Source: Panaeolus papilionaceus (Eukaryota; Basidiomycota; Agaricomycetes; Agaricales). Taken from it: a stretch of 64,000 bases of DNA. Position 1 is the first letter of the stretch, and every line of letters begins with the position of its first letter. The notes under the pieces were generated by a model. The model searched no databases, was not told the DNA's origin, and saw nothing but the letters and a program-made list of their open reading frames with translations. The stretch covers positions 806,001 through 870,000 of the forward strand of contig JADNRZ010000012.1 of the NCBI GenBank assembly GCA_015501605.1. The letters run 5' to 3'. A program made the translations under genes and the position numbers. Below are positions 21,420-33,630 of the stretch, in pieces.

Positions 21420-22990
21420 AAATATAGGGTTGAAATGTGAAAACGGGGAGGGAAGGAGACTTTTAAGAAATAATACGAGGAGAGGAGAGAGGAGGAGGAG
21501 GGGTGTATGAAAATCGACGACAGGGAGAGAACATGATAAAAGAGTGCATGAGATAAAACGAATCTCCTATTAATGTATTTTTTCCCTGACCATGTCTCCC
21601 ATATCCCATAGGCTGAATCAGATCGTGATGACCCTTGACGCGCTCACTGGCCTGCTCTACTCTCACTGAGATGTTGGGTTGGATGACGCTGGTAGGAATA
21701 GATGGTAGCGTGGTGACTAATGATTCAGGTTGATTGTGACGTCACCGGAGACAAGGTAACTTTGGGAGAACCATGATGCCCATTGAAGGGGACACACAAC
21801 CTGCACAGCGCACACTGGTAAAAGAATCACAACGAAATTGTTAATGACACCTTGAAGACTTTTTGAACGCAGCTATGTCTCTGTGGACCCCAAAGAAACG
21901 GAGGCGCACGAGATTTGCAATCGCATGCTTTCCATAATGCAGATAGGCCACGTCAAGGTATGCATATGCGAAGACGGGTTCGGTCTTGAAGTAAGAATTT
22001 TAGGTGTTAATATAGACTCGGAGCGACGAGAGAGAGATTGGAAGTAAGGGATGGGAAGGCGTTCGGGGTGTTTCTAGACTCTAGACTCGAAAAAGACGAG
22101 CAAAGATTCTGTCTAGTCCATGGTTCATCTGATTCAGTTGGCAGTCCCGTTGTCGAGTGACAAAAATGATAAACCGTGCCTTCTTCGTCTTCTATTCAGC
22201 CTAGTCCCTGGTTATATGCGACACCTCGTAACTATATCACAGCCCATCCTTCACTAAAAAAACCCCTGTTGCGTCCCTCAGCCTGCACGCTCATCTTCTG
22301 CCGTCCCCTTCTATATCTCGCTTCTCGCCAAAACCTCGACGTCGACCCATCGCTATCTTTCCCAAAAATCTATTCTGCTCCAGAAAACGACCAACTCCTC
22401 TCCATCTTGATAGTCTCGTGGTGTACTGTACACTCTACGCGACCGACCCCCTCGTCCACACTCATTTTCCTGCACCCAATAGGATGACAGGACCGTTGAC
22501 CCCGCTCAGTCGAATACACAATATGGGTTATTGGGTGTTGCTTGGCGTGAGGGGAGGAAAGGGTTGTGCTTTGTGGATGATAAGATTGGGCTTAGTGGTG
22601 GGGGTGAGGTGGGGTGGGGTGAGGTGATCTCGACCACAGAGGTGATCACGAGGTGAAGGATAGCGAGGTGGGAAGACGGGTACACGAGCAAAGGATGCGA
22701 CAACGCGATGGAAGGAGTAAAACTTGAGCTTGACCCTCATCCGATAGGTAAATAAATGTTAAATGGCAGTTGGATCAGGTCTGGGACAGCGTGCCCGCTC
22801 AAACGGCCTGAAGCAGAAATGACAAAGGTTAGCGGAAAAGTCGCTCAGACAGTACCAAAAAATATACCTCGAGTTTTTTTTTTTTTTCCAAACACAGACT
22901 AGTTGGTTTAGGATCATGATCAGACTATATATCGCTGATAGGTGTGTGGCATAGTGGAATAGGACGACTAGAAGGTCCATGAGGCTGAAT
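21420..22990. other. LPMO1 upstream region and unique spacer
   Basis: The first ~80 bp (purine-rich gaggagaggagag) match the LPMO2 upstream region. The remainder to ~22.75 kb has no clear second copy in the window. No gene is supported. Short open stretches are low-complexity. A run of T lies at about 22,875-22,888. Confidence 0.4.
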
Positions 22991-25060
22991 GGGTCGACAG
23001 AGCTGGTGTTTGTGTCAAATTCATCCGGACAGGTGTGTATGGGTGTATCACAGCAATGATATCAAGGACTTGCGACTACCAAATTGCGCATATAGGGTGC
23101 GTTGAACTAAAACAAATAGATTCATTACTAAATGTGTACAGATCAAACAAGAAGGAAATCATCTCACATCGTTTTATAATGCTAAATTTGCACTGGTAAA
23201 CTGTGCTGAGGAGGACGCAATTGTGTAAGGAAATGGCAAGATGGAGCGCAATGCCTGGATCGCCTGAGTTTCCCTTTGGCCGACTTTCATAGACCTCATC
23301 CATCCCACCGCTCCATTCATCCTGCCAACTTATATGACCACCCTCTCAATCCTGCTCTTTCCCTTTCTACCCCGCACAACTCATCCCATCCTATCCGTAA
23401 TTCCAAGTCGCTCATCACGGTAGTCCCAGAAATGCAGCGACATGGACGCTTCCACGCCCACCCGACTCCTCAGCCCTTGCGATTCGGACGACACCCATCA
23501 CCAAGTCTCTCATCCACCTCACGCGAAAGCATCCTCACACCGCCACTCCATCTCCCTCTTCCTTCTCGCTAGCTTCTCGCGCCCCGATCTCCCTTCCAAT
23601 CGTCCCCTTCCCCATTGCATCATACTCTCCATCCATCCCTCCCCTTGTCTCATCCTGCCACCAGATAATAGCACCTGTGCCCATAACTTGACATTTACCC
23701 TGCCTCTATCCTTGTCCCAACACATCCATCCACTGCTGAATTCCACAGAGTCGCATCCAAAAAAAAATTGCTAGCCGCAGTGGTTCCTCGGCCTGCAAAA
23801 TTCCGTGTCTTTTCATCGCTCTTCTAAATCTTCTACCCTGTTGCTAGCTGCTCAAAACTAACAACAAAGCCGAAAGCATACGTGTAACGTCCCATCATGT
23901 CCATTGTTGTTGAGACGCCGGAAGTGGGGTGGATTTGACTATGACAAGGGTATTCCATGGAATGACTTCCACAGAGTTCGCAGTATGCAAAGTCCCGCAT
24001 TATGGTGGTCCCAGAATATCCAGAAACTCGGGCCCTCCACACCCACTCGACTCCTCAGCTCTCGCGACGACACACATCCAAGTCTCTCAGAGTCTCCCCA
24101 TTGACGCGTACGCGTGAGCCATCGCCACCAACTCATATCTCTCCTGTCTTCCCGCTAGCTTCTCCAACCCCCTCTCCCTCCCTATTGTTCCCTCCCCCAT
24201 TCCTTCACACTCTCCACTGATCCCTCTCATCAACTCATCCTCCCACCAGTCAATACTTGATACTCACTCCACCGCGATTCTCCTCCCCTACACATCCATC
24301 CACCGCCGAATCCCACATAGTTCTGTCCGAAAAAAAATCGCCTGCAGCGGTGGTCCTCAATCTTCAAGTTGTGGGTCCCTTTCGTCGCTCTTCAGGATCC
24401 TCCAAGCCATCGTATTGACAGCACAAAGGACATGTGTGCGATGTTTTTCTTGAGACGCTAGAGATGGTGTGGTTTTACTGTGAGGAAGGAGTTGGGATGG
24501 AAGGCGACAATCATTGTCTGTGTGATGGTTGGTACTAAGGTACGAACAACATAAGAGGGTGATGGCAGGTTGGTAAATGTTGCTTCAGATATGATTGGCG
24601 TCGAGTCAAAAGTCGGTAGGGACATGAAAAGCGAAGTTGAGATGATGGACGTTTTAGGCCCCGACCTAACGAAGACGACGTTGGAACCACAGATCCTACG
24701 TTGGACGACCTCAGACATTGAACGTCGCACCACGAAAGAAAAAAGTGCAGCACAGTGCCAGGAGTAAGGACTAAAAAATCAACACTGGCACGTTAGATAG
24801 ATAACCGGAAGATATTTATGAAATGTACATTACCCTCTCTGGTTCCTTGAAAGTTGGCAAATTGGAAAACAAAAAATAGGGCAGAAAGTTTGACGTCGGA
24901 TACAGTAAGTAGGGTGTCGGGGTGGAGAGAGACGAGCAGCTCTCTATATAATTTTCAGAGATGGGTCCGATCTCTTTGCCTCCCGGCACCGTCTTCCACC
25001 AGAATTTGAACCTATCCAGCAACTCCTGCGTCCAAAGCTAGACCTCATCTCCATTTTTAC
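22991..25060 (-). repeat. R1 repeat copies e and f
   Basis: Two consecutive diverged R1-type blocks (about 22.99-23.93 and 23.94-25.06 kb). The second resembles 3.2-5.6 and 33.6-35.8 kb and keeps the minus-strand relic junction (aatgtacattac near 24,825). A 91-codon minus-strand open segment (24733-24458) corresponds to the second relic exon. No recognisable domain. Confidence 0.5.
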
Positions 25061-25846
25061 AGATACTGACATCCAATGTCAGCACCATTGAGAGCCCAAG
25101 TGCGATGGTGTCGATATAGAGCACCGCTGTGCTGACGATAGAGGCGAGCAGGCAAGATTGATAAGTTGGGCGTTCCGATAACAACTCTGTATGTTGAAAA
25201 ACATATTATGGTCTAGACTATGATTGCAGCGACCCTGACGCTGTGGAATGAGGATAGGTCATGGAGAAATTGCAGTTCACAAGGATTAAGATGGGAGTTC
25301 AGGCGTAGCCATGCCGTGACTGGAATGGACGGTGTCGCTGTGTTCTGATGTCGTTTAGTTCTGGTAATAGTTTCTCATGCCCCTGAGCTCTTACGAGTCC
25401 GTCAGCTGTAACGTTCGTTGAACACTGAGCCATTGCTGGCAGCCTTGAACATCCCTGGCGCCTCATCGAAATTTGACCCAACTTAAAACATACAAAACAT
25501 TCTTACTGTAGCTTTTCAAATTTCAATAGGCGCTAAATTTGTGAGGTCAAACTGTATCTGACACAAGCGCCATCCTCACATTCCTGCTGTGGGTCTCCTC
25601 GAAGTCTCCTCTGTCTATTTGCCTCGGAGCACCCATTGGTAGACAGCTACAAGAACACACGCAGGTATTTGAACTTTCAGTTGCAGGCCAAAGTATTACA
25701 ACTAACAAACATGCACTGCTCGAAGTTGGCTTGAATTTGAAACCTGTGCAAGTTCACACATTCTCAGGCTATAGATAAGCGCAGTGACAGATCCAAGTCA
25801 ACGCTCTGACTCCTGAGGACAACTTCCCTCTCCCCCCTTCCACCCC
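25061..25846 (+). promoter_or_regulatory. Conserved 5' flank of NLR A2
   Basis: Matches the A1 and A3 upstream regions closely (for example the ggaatgaggataggtcatgg segment near 25.25 kb and the final ~250 bp before exon 1). Promoter function is inferred from position and conservation. No gene is seen. Confidence 0.45.
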
Positions 25847-28800
25847 ATGCTCCCCCTTTGGATTCGACGTTTCCTCCTTGGCTCAAGTTCGCCACCACAG
25901 AGTCGTCCAACCACACCCAATGGTAAGGAGAAGCTGTACATCACGTTGCTTGAATAGATGTATAACTTATGTTTTGAACCATCACACAGCGTCTGACTCT
26001 CGCTCATCTACCAGCCGTCCTTACCTTCTGCCACCTGGCAAAGAAGCCTCAGATGGTATAGTTTTACCCCAAGACTTCATGAGATTGGTCGAAGCTAATG
26101 GGTTTCTTCTTAACTGGTGATCCAGAGACACACGCTGCAGTTCCGAGCTCGTCGAATCTGACGTTGAGTGGCGGATATCCATCGTTTCAACAGACTAGCC
26201 ATATGCAAAGCGCAAGCCCTGCATTGGGTGAGTATCCCAAGCGTATTAGTGTATAATATGCTCACATCGAGGTCTCGCAAATTTGTAGTTGGTGCGGATT
26301 CGCATCCAGTGATGTTTGGTCCACAGAGCAGGTTGATGATCAATGGAGGGTATCCAACTTTTCAACAGACCCATATTCACCAAGCGCACAATATAAGAAG
26401 TGGTGAGATACTCTCACATTAATCATAGCGAAAGCAACGCCTCACTCACAGATTCGCAGGCATACAAATTCTGTACGAACACTCGTCACCAGGAGCAGCC
26501 TACAACTCCCAGGATCGATACGATCCTCCCAAATGCCACCCAAATACCAGGACCGGCCTTCTGAACACAACGCGTGACTGGGGTCAGAATGGCCCTTCCC
26601 GAATCATGTGGTTGTACGGGTCTGCAGGAGCGGGGAAGTCTGCCGTCGCACAGACAATGTCCATGGAGTTTCGAGAGAAATGCAACCTTGCCGCGTCCTT
26701 CTTTTTTTCGAGAACTGCACCGCTGGATAGTCACCGTGGTCATGAAGGTCGATTCGTTGCCACCATTGCATACCAGCTCACCGAAGTCGTGCCCGGTTTG
26801 AAGCGCTACGTGGAGCAGGTCGTCCTCAACAGGCCATCGGTCTTTGACCTTACCCTCTCAGAGCAAGTTAGGGCGCTTATCATCGACCCCTTGAAGGAGC
26901 TACAACTCGAGTGGGCCGGCCATGGTAGTGCTCCCTGCGCGCTACCGAAAGTTATTATTGTTGATGGTTTGGACGAGTGCAAGGAAGAAAGTGGGCAAAC
27001 ACAAGTACTGGAGGTCATAGCTACGCTCGTTAGCTACCAGGACATCTTCCCATGTTTGGTTTTTTTAGCGAGTCGACCTGAGCTAGTCATCCGCTCATGG
27101 ATTACCACCAAGCGGTCAGAGAACCCGCAATTTCTACGAAGTATTTCACTCCTGGACCATTGTGATAGCGACAAGGACATTGAAGTGTTTGTAAATGATG
27201 AAGCTGCCAAAGTCAGTCAATCACACCCATTCAAAGACCTCATTCCAGCTGGTTGGCCCTCGCCTGAATTCGTCAAGGAGATTGTCAGGCGAGCTTCTGG
27301 CCAGTTTATCTACGCTTCCACCATTATGAAATATATCAAGGATTTACGAGGCAACCCCAGCGAGCGACTTAAGGCTATTCTACATAACACAATTCCCAAC
27401 TATGACCATCCATACGCAGAATTGGATGCATTGTACCTCCACATTCTGCGACAAACCCAGCACCCTAGCCTGGTTCATCAGATACTCGCCTTCCGTGTTT
27501 CTACAATGACGTTCTATGGCAGGATATCTGACCTCGACTCAAGAACCTACGTCCAGATCCTTCTATCTTTGCCATTTTCTGTCCAGACGCTTCTCATTGA
27601 CTTGCAGTCTATTCTGAATTGCGACATTGATGGTATGCACTTCATGGGCTACCCGATTAACCAAAAACCTTATCCGACTTTGTTTCATCATGCATCACTT
27701 CTGGAGTTCCTGTTGGACCCTCGCCGATCCAAGGAATATTATGTTGATGTCTTGCCCTTTGACAAGAAGCTTTGCGAAATCACATTACAGCACCTAGGTG
27801 GTGAGTGTGTCATTTTTGTTCTTACAACAGCCGTGCCTGAGTATTCCACAATGTTACTTAGAATCGGGTCCAGCTGTGACAGATGAACAGTACATTCTAT
27901 ACTGTTTTCTAATCCTGCTCCAAACTCAGACATCTTGCCACCCTTCCTACAGGGATGAGGTGATCACACGGCTCGCCCAGTGGGACAAATTAAACAACGA
28001 GATGCTCTATGCCACTCTTGCAAAGCTATATTATAAATCATCTTTAGGGGGAAACGACTTGGTCGACATCATAGATCGGAATTTATGGACGGCTTTTGCG
28101 CCAGCAGTGGCAAGAATGCGTGCCCAGTGTTACCAAACATTCGAGGATGCAGGCATTCCTCAACAGCTGTTTGTCATGTATCACACAAACGTCCTGGACT
28201 TGTATCAACCCACTGGCAGGTTTGGTCGAGGCCTGCAACCTAATGCTAGTGCTCATGAATCATTTGATTGGCATATCAAGGATTGCATCCAGCACCGCAC
28301 AGGAATCGACCCATGGGATTTCTGTTCCTTAAAGGAACACCAGTTCTTACTAGGAGGATATTCAGAGCCGACATGGCATGCATTCATGGATGTTCTTGAC
28401 AAGCATCTCCCTGCTTCAGGGAAGGAAACCCTGCAGATTGAAATTTTGCAACAGGATTCACTGTCCAAATGGAAAGCCCTGGTACCTGCCGTGGCCGTGT
28501 TCAGCATTAAACATCTCATCTCAATGTTGGAAAACGAGGCCGTTTCTGACCATGTGAAGGAGAAAGGAGGCGATAATTGGCGCGCGTTCACAGCAGCTTT
28601 CTTGCTAGAGGATATCGGCCATTTTATATGGCGAAACTCCCCCATTTCAGTCGATATCATCTCAGCTTTGGGGGAGATATCCCAGAAGTTTTTCCCGCCA
28701 CATGTTGTTTCAACAATAGAGGACGCAACCTTCCCATTTGACTTTCCCCATTCCAAATCCGAGGCTCAAAAAGCATTATTACACTCCGAGTCATTTTCAA

Positions 28801-29254
28801 GTCCTTGTGCACTCCCTCGCTGGCTTGTCACTGCACCTGACTTCCTCGAAGCTGTCATTAGAGGAAACCTCGGTCGCCTTCACGATTATATACAAGTATG
28901 TGTTTTGTTATCAACTTGAACTGTTTCATTGCTGATGAGCTGACTGCAATATGTAAACAGCTGTCCATCATATGCAATGGTGCTGATCCTCGTTTGGTTC
29001 ATGGGTTCGGAAGGAGCTGGGTACGCAACCCCGACAAGCACTGGCAGCGCCGTGATTTTGGGTACAAAATTTATGACGAGCTAGGTGTCGGTGCATGTGA
29101 GCTAGCAGAGATTACAACCGACCCCAGAACAGGCCATTCTATCGACTGGGAGAACTGGTCATTGTGGAAAAGATGGCTTGATTTTGAATTGGACTATGAG
29201 GATGCAGAGATGGAGCATGTGGAGATGAAAAAGCGGGACCCACAAACTAGTTGA
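25847..29254 (+). CDS. NACHT-domain STAND NTPase (fungal NLR-like), A-type copy A2
   Basis: Seven exons: 25847-25922, 25990-26055, 26126-26227, 26289-26402, 26460-27800, 27862-28895 and 28961-29254, giving ~1008 aa with the same architecture as A1. The N-terminus carries the duplicated motif (SGGYPSFQQ, NGGYPTFQQ). Walker A GSAGAGKS lies at ~173-180, Walker B IIVDGLDEC, and the sensor FLASRPE. Unlike A1 and A3, intron 5 (27801-27861) is 61 nt, so it must be spliced to keep frame; this independently supports the intron in the other copies. The C-terminal conserved block (GGDNWR, HFIW, FFPPHVV) and tail (GVGACELAEITTDP) are present. It is the most diverged of the intact A genes (~80% or more identical to A1). 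No disabling lesion was seen. Confidence 0.84.
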
Positions 29255-30470
29255 TAAATTGTAGTATTATAGTACAACATGGGATGACTGGTCATAAAAC
29301 TGTCCATCATCATTGAATATTGGAATCGCGCCACAATAAACGTTACAGTATATGACTAACTAAGTTAATACACTCTAAGTGTCTGCAGGCAATCCCCCTC
29401 CGTCAATAACAATCTGTTGTCCACCCATTTGCCAATTCTGTTGCAATGTTCCCGATGGTTCTGTCGAACCATGCGTCCATCGTGCCTTGAGTAGGCTTGG
29501 AGGTGCGAGTTCTCAAGTCCAATGCCAGACCGTGCCTCCTACACCTCTGCTGATCCTTGGATTTTGACATCTCAACTCCGCGTCACAACCAACCCTTCAC
29601 CCAAAAATCATGCGCCACTGCCTTGCTGTTGCCTTCCTGCACCTCATTCTTCTTGGGTTCATCCCGCTTCTTCCCATCGACTCCTGTCTGCTCGTCCTTT
29701 CTCTTCTCTGAACACATTCTCCTGCTTCAACTCGCACGTTTACCTCCTACGGTCGCAATGGCGCACCCGGATCCTCCACAAGACCGGCTCTCTCATGCGC
29801 ACATACTCCAACCGCTCGAACCCAACAAGTGTTATCTTCCTAATCCCCAAGCTCTGCGTTCCCATTTTCATCATCGAGTTTCCAACTGCCCGATCCCCAC
29901 CATCATCGCCTTTGTTTGTCCTCACACCGAATCGGAAGAGTTGGGAACATTGACATCGATGTTGGGTTTGTGCGTGCGTAATAGGTTCAGTGGTCGAATA
30001 TACAATGCAAGTAGTTGAGATGTTGGGTGGGTTCCAAGAGAGACAGCGACAACAGGTGCTGGCTCCGTAGCTACTAGAACCAGCGGAGAGGAAGCATGAG
30101 AGAGATGGAGCTCAGATGGCAGCGATAGTAGACCAGAAGACAAGGAGTAGGAAGGACGAGGTAGAATGAAGCAGGCGAGATTAAGCGGACATGACAGGGT
30201 GAGGTGGCAATGCAGAATTATATCAAAACTAGATCTGGAACTTGAGGATATTGATAGACCGCTTCAGAGCGACTGAGGCAAACATGTCAAGGATTCGTCA
30301 AACGCATGATGAAGAGATCATATGGAGAAGCATACCTTGAAGCCTTTGTACGCAAGCCTCAGAAGACGGTGTTGTGATGAAACATGGGCTTCAGATGGCG
30401 GTGTCATTGTGCTGGCATAAACTGAGGATGGACCACAGACCATGAAGAGGACGTGCGATGAAAAGAATAT
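29255..30470. repeat. A2 3' flank and R2 repeat copy c
   Basis: The A-gene 3' flank, followed from ~29.44 kb by an R2 block diverged from those at 9.96 and 40.16 kb. It ends near 30.47 kb, where R1-type sequence takes over. Low-complexity open stretches here are not conserved in frame. Confidence 0.45.
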
Positions 30471-31990
30471 CCACCGTCAAGACTGATATAACGGAATGGC
30501 AGCTCCTTTCTTCACACTATCCATCCCAACGTTTCCCTTCCCCAAGTACCACTCCGAACATTTCCAGCTTGTCATTAGCCTCCCCCGTGTACGGTCGTAC
30601 TGGTGCCCCACGACTTGATCGCCCGCCAACGTTCTGTTCCCCGTACGCATCCATTCCACGAAACAATTTCACAAAATCCCATCCCATCCAAAGTCGCTCG
30701 TCAGTTCCCAAAAAAACCAGGAACACTGACCCTCCACGCCCACCCGACTCCCCAGCTTTCGCGACGACACACATCACCCAAGTATCTTGTCTACCTCACG
30801 CACACACGTCGGCCTCCAGCACCCACTCCATCTCTCTCTTCCACCTCGTTAGCTTCTCCAGCCCCCCTCTCCATCCCAATCGTTCCCTTCCCCATTCCAT
30901 CACTCTTTCCACCCATCCCTCATCCTGCCACGATAATAGCACCTGCGCCCGACATAACTTGACGTTCAACCCACCACCATTCTCCTCCCCTACACGCACA
31001 TCCACCGCTGAATCCCGCATAGTTCCTTCCTGAAAAAAAAGTCGCCTATAGCAGTGGTCCTCAGCCTGCAAGTCCCGTGTCGTTTTCGTTGCGGGTGTAG
31101 CCAGCCGTTCAAACCAACAGCAAAGCCCAAAGCATAGGTGTAACGTCCGATCGCGTTCGTTGTCCTTGAGATGCTGAAAGTGGGATGGTTTTCACCATGA
31201 GAAAGTCGGTGAGGGTGTGGTGAGCTGGAGTGGAAGGTGATTGTCGTCTGGACACGCTGGACACGCTGCACCAGTGGTAGTGTTTGGTGACTGAGAGTAT
31301 GGAGTGGAGGGTCGGTGTTGACGTCAGGTTAAAGTAGGTAGGGACCTGGAACGGCTAGGTTGAGGTGCTAGAGAGCACGATTACAACAGTGGAGAGTATG
31401 GATAGGTCGTATTTGTAGGGCACAGACTTGAAACGTCGACGACGCTGGAATCACAATTCTGGTCTCAAACGATCTCCAAGAGTGACGGTCGCAGAAAAGA
31501 AAAAAAAAAGAAAAAAAAGCGCAGCACGGTGCCGCAAGGGAGAACTAAAAAGCGAACATATTAGATAGATAACCCTCAGATACTTCTAAAAACGTACATT
31601 ACCTTTCCCTGTTGTCTTTGAAGTCGGCAAATGAAAATATTTGGGACAGCAAGTCGTAGTGTCGTGATGGACTCTCCACGTTGTTTTCAGAGAGGAGAGC
31701 TCAAGCTCCTTCGTTCCCTTGACACCTTTTTCTAACAGAGGTTATGTCCATCCACAAAAGCATTAATCCCTCGGGCCTCTTGCGCCTGAAATTGGGCCTC
31801 ATTAGGCTCATCTCTCATCCTGATCCAATGTCCCTGCCCTTGACTACGCGAGTGTGAGGATGTACAGTGTGCTGAAAATAACGAATACAAATCAGTCTCT
31901 GCGTGCTCAAGAGTGGACTGAAAGATTGGGCGTTATAAGAAATAAAACCGCGAGATAGATGTAATGGTCCAGAAGAGAATGATACCTCAC
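30471..31990 (-). repeat. R1 repeat copy g, left edge of the second large duplication copy
   Basis: R1 block matching about 170-1640 of the window. From here rightward the sequence is collinear with the window start. The minus-strand relic junction (aacgtacattac) lies near 31,595. Reading frames are broken. Confidence 0.5.
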
Positions 31991-32859
31991 ACGAGATGCG
32001 TCGAAGACAGAGGATGTCTGATTCTGTCATCATTTCCTACGTCGCTTTTCTTTGATGCGTACTCTGCCTCTTCATACCGGGACATGCTTTCGTCGCTCGT
32101 GTCAAGGGCAGTGCTTTCTAGCCACTGCATATTCAAATAATTCAATGTGCCCCTCGTAGATAAACCATAATGTGCGTTGTAGTCTCATAGCTCATTGGAG
32201 ATGTTTCAACTGGATCAGAACTATGTTACTGATTTATGCCTCTGAGCTTATACACAAAGATTCAGAAAAATCAAAATAAAAGGTGAATTCGGCGTCTATT
32301 ACAACCCATAGATAGCTTCATAAGTCACAATCCTTCCTATAGAAAATGCTTGTCTCCTGTATATCTTGACACGTCCCCTTTATCACGGTGTCTCTGATTC
32401 TTGCATTCCTCACGCCTTCACACCAATCCCCGAGAGGACCCCCATTGGTTAACTAGCACTCTGAAATAGGATTTGGCCATTGCTGCTCTTATGCAGTAAT
32501 GGTTCTTAGTGGCTCGCGACAGGAAGAAGGATGAAGGTCGATGAAAACTGAGGTTGCAATGAACAGGAGTGGGTTGGGAGTTCAAGTCAAATCGCACACA
32601 GATCTGAGCGCTTGGGGCTGAGGAAAGATTCCGACGGATGCCAAATGGCTGTATCAAGAAGTGAAATGGAAGAAAAAAGAAGAGACCGGGAGGGTCAGAA
32701 AGCAAGTAAATGCGCGCTTCCAGACGCGACCGATGACGGCAATAAGGAGAAAGTGTAGAAATTGAGATGGCGAGTTTCTTTTTGACATCGGATGTGGGTC
32801 TCGGGTTTGGATTTGAGCGATGGAGGGGTGAGAGGAATTGATGAGGAAGGAGAAACTCA
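31991..32859. other. Intergenic spacer, duplicated
   Basis: Collinear with 1.64-2.40 kb at perhaps 85-90% identity. I see no gene. Confidence 0.45.
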
Positions 32860-33630
32860 TTTCATTTGTTGTCCCGTTCTCGGATGACTCCAGCACCAAA
32901 CCATGCCTTCACTGCTTCTGCGGTTTTGTCACCTCGCCTCCACGTCACGACCGATCCTCCACCCAAAATCTTCTTCCACTACCATCAAGCTGTCGACGCC
33001 TTCCTGCACACCATTGATCCCATGCCCATCCCCCTCTTCGTGTCAGCTCGCCCCTTCCATTCCCGAAATACATTCTCCTCCTTGGACGTTCGCCCCCTGT
33101 TAGATAGTCGGAGTCGCATCGGTTCACCCTCACCCTTCCACACCGCCCCAACGTCACCCATCTGCGCTTTTTAGATAGACACCGTGGTCTTCATAATTCC
33201 TAAGCTACAGGGTCCCATTTCTATCTCCAATGACTGGACCCTAACATCATCACCAAAGGATAACACCTGCCGCGTCTTATTCTTCGCGATGAACCATAGG
33301 AGTCGAGAGTAATGCGTAACGGGAGAGCATTGTGACAAGAGGGTTGCGGTTGACGAGTCAAGCCCGATCACTCTCTGTCGCAGGGAGGCCGCTAGAGAAG
33401 TAAGACGAGGCTATGGGGAAACTGAGACGGTGTCATAGGTTTGGAATGGGCTGTTGCGAAATGGATGATGTCGGGGTCGTTGGCGTCGGTTTTGCAGACG
33501 ACAGATCGGTGGGCAAAAGTGATTGGGGCGTGAAAAGGGAGGAGAGGAGGAGAAAGGATGTGTTTACAAGGGATGGACGGCAGGAAAATAGGAAAGGGAA
33601 CCATGATCAAGATCTGACCAAGGCACGAGC
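32860..33630. repeat. R2 repeat copy d
   Basis: Best match is 2.40-3.18 kb. No conserved frame; short open stretches are proline/serine-rich shadows of pyrimidine-rich DNA. Confidence 0.45.

Larger units (their letters stand above)
14917..21500. repeat. Segmental duplication, left copy (partner 56.17-~63.8 kb)
   Basis: Contains B1 and LPMO1 and is collinear with B2 and LPMO2, apart from the inserted TIR element and a rearranged B 3' flank. The LPMO half is nearly identical, whereas the two B NLRs are only ~80% identical in protein. Confidence 0.8.
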
